A stretch of DNA of 9,800 bases from Sphingobacteriaceae bacterium. GTDB taxonomy: Bacteria; Bacteroidota; Bacteroidia; Sphingobacteriales; Sphingobacteriaceae. Under the pieces are notes generated by a model. It did not search any database, was not told the DNA's origin, and saw only the letters and a list, made by a program, of their open reading frames with translations. Location: the NCBI GenBank assembly GCA_947478315.1, contig CANJWF010000034.1, positions 1-9,800 of the forward strand. The letters run 5' to 3'. Below are positions 7,337 through 9,800 of the stretch, piece after piece (the stretch's first letter is position 1; each line of letters starts with the position of its first letter). The position numbers and the translations under genes are program-made.

Positions 7337-7537
7337 AAATTAAGTATAAAATGAATTTCCTGAAATTTGACATCATGTTATTGATAATAGACTAAAAAAA
7401 CTGTTTGAATTTTTTAGATATTTCTACACAATAATTTTATACCTGTTATTCCACATCTACAAAATGAATAGTTCACAACTTTGTGTCTTTGTCAAATCTT
7501 TTACAATTTTAACAGTTGCTACAACCCAGCATAATAA
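7337..7537 (-). other. Intergenic region between the SIMPL operon and the PqqD-led cluster
   Basis: This 201-base AT-rich gap separates the stop of the SIMPL gene from the start of the PqqD-like gene. It should contain the end of one transcript and the promoter of the next. The only structure I see is an AT-only inverted repeat, CTAAAAAA (7392-7399) facing TTTTTTAG (7410-7417), which might act as a weak terminator or be chance in AT-rich DNA. No clear TAnnTTTG promoter element was found. Confidence 0.35.
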
Positions 7538-8368
7538 TTATTCTATCTCAAAAACCGCTTGTACTTGACTCGTTAATTTAATTTTTTTAAAACTTATAGG
7601 AGGTAATTCAACATCGTCGTTTGTATTAGCAGTATTAATTGATTGCGTAGCATACAACGTTCTCAACATTCGTCCTTGAGGCATGTTATCATCATTCATT
7701 TCTTGAATATCTACTGCGCCCCCACATTGCTCTCCGATTGCCTCCAATAAATAAACTGCCTTTTGTTTAGCTGCCTGTATTGCTTTTATTTTGAGTTCTT
7801 TCTTAAAATCTTCTATATCACTATGTGTATACGTTTCTATGTATAACGACTCGATAGATTTTCTATCTACTCCAACTAACAAATTATTCAACTTATCCAA
7901 TGCTGTTAATTTCAACCGATATTGACGATGTACAAAAAAATCCATTGGTTTAATATGATAGTTCCACCAAGGATTATAACTAGATATATTTTCTAAACTA
8001 AAATCTTCTGGAGCTACACCTATGGCAAAAGCCGCACGCTGCAACTGTCGCTCCAATGAATCAATTTCAACCTTTATCTTTTTAATCTCCAGTATTTTAT
8101 TGAGAGAATCTTTTAGTGTATCAGCATAGGCGTATTCCCGAAGTGCTAGCGAAATATAAATTTGATTAGGTACAATTTCCATTTCAGCATAACCCGTAAC
8201 ACTTATTTTTCTAACAATATCTACTGGTAGATTTTGTTTACCTAGCGAAACAGATTTATCTTGAGCAAATGAGCGAGAGATGATAGAAATGAAGACCCCA
8301 AAAACAAGTAAAAATAGTTGCATAGTAGTCTTATAAAAATAACTGCGTAAACATGCTAATCTCATCAT
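7538..8368 (-). CDS. Exported SIMPL-domain (DUF541) protein
   Basis: A 276-residue protein. A hydrophobic segment at 17-30 (QLFLLVFGVFISII) followed by R-S-F-A35 and Q-D is a signal peptide, so it acts in the periplasm or is membrane-attached. Residues about 54-276 form a SIMPL domain: the start I-S-V-T-G-Y-A-E-M-E-I-V-P-N (55-68) and the closing strand K-K-I-K-L-T-S-Q-V-Q-A-V-F-E-I (261-275) are typical. A lysine-rich helix with A-I-Q-A-A-K-Q-K-A (196-204) matches the usual A-xx-A-xx-K-A helix. SIMPL proteins (BP26/OMP28 type) have no firmly established biochemical function. The ATG overlaps the lspA stop as ATGA; ATG codon 16 (8321-8323) would give a shorter, standard signal peptide and is a fair alternative. 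It is the last gene of the operon. Confidence 0.85.
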   Translation of the reverse strand: MMRLACLRSYFYKTTMQLFLLVFGVFISIISRSFAQDKSVSLGKQNLPVDIVRKISVTGYAEMEIVPNQIYISLALREYAYADTLKDSLNKILEIKKIKVEIDSLERQLQRAAFAIGVAPEDFSLENISSYNPWWNYHIKPMDFFVHRQYRLKLTALDKLNNLLVGVDRKSIESLYIETYTHSDIEDFKKELKIKAIQAAKQKAVYLLEAIGEQCGGAVDIQEMNDDNMPQGRMLRTLYATQSINTANTNDDVELPPISFKKIKLTSQVQAVFEIE

Positions 8369-8967
8369 TCTTCCTCCACTTCATCGTTCGTAGTTAAGAC
8401 AATCGGAAGTGGTTCTCTAAAGAACGTTTTCTGAAACAGGAGTATAACAAATACCCCAACAGATATGGAGGCGTCTGCAAAATTAAATACTGGTCTAAAA
8501 AACAAAAACTCCTCCCCTGCCCACAAAGGCATCCAATCGGGAAAAACGCCCGTAAAAAGAGGTGCGTAAAACATATCGACCACTCTCCCATAAAACAAAT
8601 CGGCATAACCATAAGCAACACCATAAAAAGTAGAATCTATGATATTGCCGATTGCACCTGCTAGTATCATAGAAACACAAATAATCAATCCTTGAGGATA
8701 TCGCTGTCTGATAAGTCGAAACAAAGCATAACCAATAAAACTAACAGCTACAATTCTAAACAAAGACAAAATCAACTTTCCGTAATAACCTCCAAATTCA
8801 AAACCAAACGCCATACCATTGTTTTCGGTAAAATGAATCACGAATTTATCACTAATCAAAGGAATTTCATCTCCAAGATAAAGATTGGCTTTTATCCAAA
8901 TTTTTATCAGTTGGTCGATAGCAATTATTAAAAATATAATAAGCAAGGGCCTTATATATCTCCTCAT
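8365..8967 (-). CDS. lspA: Lipoprotein signal peptidase (signal peptidase II)
   Basis: A 200-residue inner-membrane aspartic peptidase that cleaves the signal peptide from diacylglyceryl-modified prolipoproteins at the lipobox cysteine. Four hydrophobic segments are visible (about 7-24, 64-84, 94-112 and 166-180). Family motifs are clear: D18-Q in the first helix, T47-E-N-N-G-M-A-F-G, G104-A-I-G-N-I-I-D, and the two catalytic aspartates D131 in G-R-V-V-D-M-F and D165 in F-N-F-A-D. Proteobacterial forms have about 165 residues. The extra length comes mainly from a longer loop between the two catalytic motifs (about 132-158), a feature I associate with Bacteroidota LspA. The start overlaps the TraR/DksA-like stop as ATGA and its own stop overlaps the SIMPL start the same way. 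Confidence 0.97.
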   Translation of the reverse strand: MRRYIRPLLIIFLIIAIDQLIKIWIKANLYLGDEIPLISDKFVIHFTENNGMAFGFEFGGYYGKLILSLFRIVAVSFIGYALFRLIRQRYPQGLIICVSMILAGAIGNIIDSTFYGVAYGYADLFYGRVVDMFYAPLFTGVFPDWMPLWAGEEFLFFRPVFNFADASISVGVFVILLFQKTFFREPLPIVLTTNDEVEEE

Positions 8968-9344
8968 TGATCTTTCTGTTTTATTTTTGCTTCCATACTC
9001 AGCGTAGTGTGAGGCACTATCTTCAATCGCTCCTTAGGTATCAACTTCCCTGTCTCTTTGCAAATTCCATACGTTTTATTTTCAATACGCACTAGGGCAG
9101 CATCCAAATTGTCGATAAACTTTCTTTGACGAGCTGCCAATTGATTTAATTGCTCTTTTTCCAATGTTGCAGAGCCATCTTCTAAGGTTTGATAACTGCC
9201 CGAAGTATCATCAGTGCCATTGTCTGACTCATGACTTAACGATTGCGATAAAACTGCCAATTCTTCCTTCGCTATCTTCATTTTCGACAGTATCAATTCT
9301 TTAAATTCCTGCAATTCCGCATCAGAATACATTGTTTTTTCCAT
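8964..9344 (-). CDS. TraR/DksA family protein with degenerate zinc finger
   Basis: A 126-residue protein from the ATG at 9342-9344. An in-frame TTG 12 bases upstream (9354-9356) could extend it, but the ATG gives the expected N-terminus with Y-S-D-A-E-L-Q-E-F soon after. The N-terminal half is a long coiled-coil-like helical region with an acidic, Ser/Thr/Gly-rich break (S-D-N-G-T-D-D-T-S-G-S). The C-terminal part matches the DksA/TraR finger (Y-G-I-C-K-E-T-G-K-L-I-P-K-E-R-L), but only one of the four zinc-binding cysteines remains. DksA relatives bind the RNA polymerase secondary channel and modulate transcription with (p)ppGpp; whether this one does is not shown. Placement immediately before lspA is, as far as I know, common in Bacteroidota. 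It is called by family only, since it is not classical DksA. Confidence 0.88.
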   Translation of the reverse strand: MEKTMYSDAELQEFKELILSKMKIAKEELAVLSQSLSHESDNGTDDTSGSYQTLEDGSATLEKEQLNQLAARQRKFIDNLDAALVRIENKTYGICKETGKLIPKERLKIVPHTTLSMEAKIKQKDQ

Positions 9345-9416
9345 TTTATTCAACAATTTAACGCCCTTTTATTTATTTAAAATTTTAGATTCCCAAACGT
9401 TTTCAATGTATTTAGT

Positions 9417-9761
9417 TCATCTAATTTCTATCCCTCCAAATATCGAAAATCCCTTAATAACAAGCACTTTAGCCTCCGCACTAGCATCATCCATTGAGGT
9501 AGGTCGCTTATCATGAATACTTGAAAAAAAGTGTGTTACTTCCATTCGAACTTGCCAATCGGCGGGTATAATAAGTTTTACTTCGCCAAATATTTGCCCT
9601 AGTGATAATGTGGCATTTTTCTGTATATCAGCGTTTGACAAATCTAACTCCACTCCTCCAAACACAACACATAACTCGCCTCTTTGCAAATCTTTTGATA
9701 TAACCCGACCTTTAATTCCAGCAAAAATTGCTGTCGATTTCACGAAATTTTCATTGTCCAT
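9417..9761 (-). CDS. Stand-alone LiaF/YvqF C-terminal-domain protein
   Basis: A 114-residue protein resembling the C-terminal domain of cell-wall-active antibiotic response proteins (LiaF/YvqF type). It has repeated F-G-G-type strand turns: A-I-F-A-G-I near 11-16, V-V-F-G-G-V-E-L-D-L at 32-41, Q-I-F-G-E-V near 56-61 followed by L-I-I-P-A-D-W-Q-V, and a closing S-I-F-G-G-I-E-I. This spacing suggests a small beta-solenoid-like fold. LiaF normally has several N-terminal membrane helices; here none are present, and an in-frame stop (TAG, 9795-9797) lies 33 bases before the ATG, so no N-terminal extension is hidden. It is therefore likely soluble and cytoplasmic. LiaF is known to restrain the LiaRS envelope-stress sensor in Firmicutes; a related sensing role here is speculation. 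It lies 72 bases upstream of the TraR-like ATG. Confidence 0.75.
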   Translation of the reverse strand: MDNENFVKSTAIFAGIKGRVISKDLQRGELCVVFGGVELDLSNADIQKNATLSLGQIFGEVKLIIPADWQVRMEVTHFFSSIHDKRPTSMDDASAEAKVLVIKGFSIFGGIEIR

Positions 9762-9800
9762 AAAGCATTCTTTATTATTCTCCTTTATAAAGCACTATGA

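Noticed and set aside
7392..7417. AT-only inverted repeat considered as a rho-independent terminator after the SIMPL gene
   Set aside because: The stem has almost no G or C and would be weak, and it lies about 120 bases past the stop, so it is not reported as a terminator.
7470..7488. Short inverted repeat CACAA/TTGTG in the same gap
   Set aside because: A five-base stem with a two-base loop is expected by chance and cannot fold stably.
7509..7532. Seven-codon minus-strand frame (M-L-G-C-S-N-C) before the PqqD-like gene, considered as a precursor peptide
   Set aside because: It is far too short for a leader-plus-core peptide, and a short frame like this is expected by chance in a 200-base gap.
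8394..8931. Additional open frames on both strands inside lspA (8394-8624, 8495-8680, 8692-8931)
   Set aside because: The lspA frame carries all catalytic motifs; these other frames have low-complexity or odd composition and no family pattern.
9345..9356. Four-residue N-terminal extension of the TraR-like protein from TTG
   Set aside because: An ATG 12 bases further in gives the usual family N-terminus and length, so it was preferred as the start.

Overview
The window looks like chromosomal DNA from a Bacteroidota (Bacteroidetes) bacterium. It is AT-rich, and every convincing gene lies on the minus strand, so transcription runs from right to left. The lineage clues are an approximately 200-residue LspA with a long insert, a TraR/DksA-like protein with a mostly lost zinc finger placed just before lspA, an outer-membrane barrel protein ending in phenylalanine, and little sign of strong ribosome-binding sites.

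Right part (about 9761 down to 7538), in transcription order: a small protein matching the C-terminal domain of LiaF/YvqF-type envelope-stress proteins, a TraR/DksA family protein, the lipoprotein signal peptidase lspA, and an exported SIMPL (DUF541) protein. The last three are joined by two ATGA stop/start overlaps. This is a housekeeping envelope/regulator operon.

Middle and left part (7336 down to 340): a compact and unusual gene set that I cannot match to a named pathway. It starts with an 82-residue PqqD-like protein overlapping a CarB/PylC-type ATP-grasp ligase. A 187-base gap with an imperfect hairpin follows, then a fold-type III PLP enzyme (ornithine/diaminopimelate decarboxylase or alanine racemase fold). 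After it come a urea-transporter/M23-peptidase fusion that apparently starts at TTG, an exported TPR plus outer-membrane beta-barrel protein, and an exported TPR protein. The last three overlap end to end. The set combines cytoplasmic amino-acid or peptide chemistry (PqqD-like, ATP-grasp, PLP enzyme) with inner-membrane, periplasmic and outer-membrane parts. My reading is a possible synthesis-and-envelope-delivery system; the product is unknown.

At the left edge (1 to 313) the window cuts a P1B-type heavy-metal ATPase. Its N-terminal metal-binding domain and the start of its first membrane helix are present. It follows the last TPR gene by 26 bases and may be read through from it. No tRNA, rRNA, CRISPR array, insertion sequence or other mobile element was seen. 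No stretch longer than 300 bases lacks a gene.
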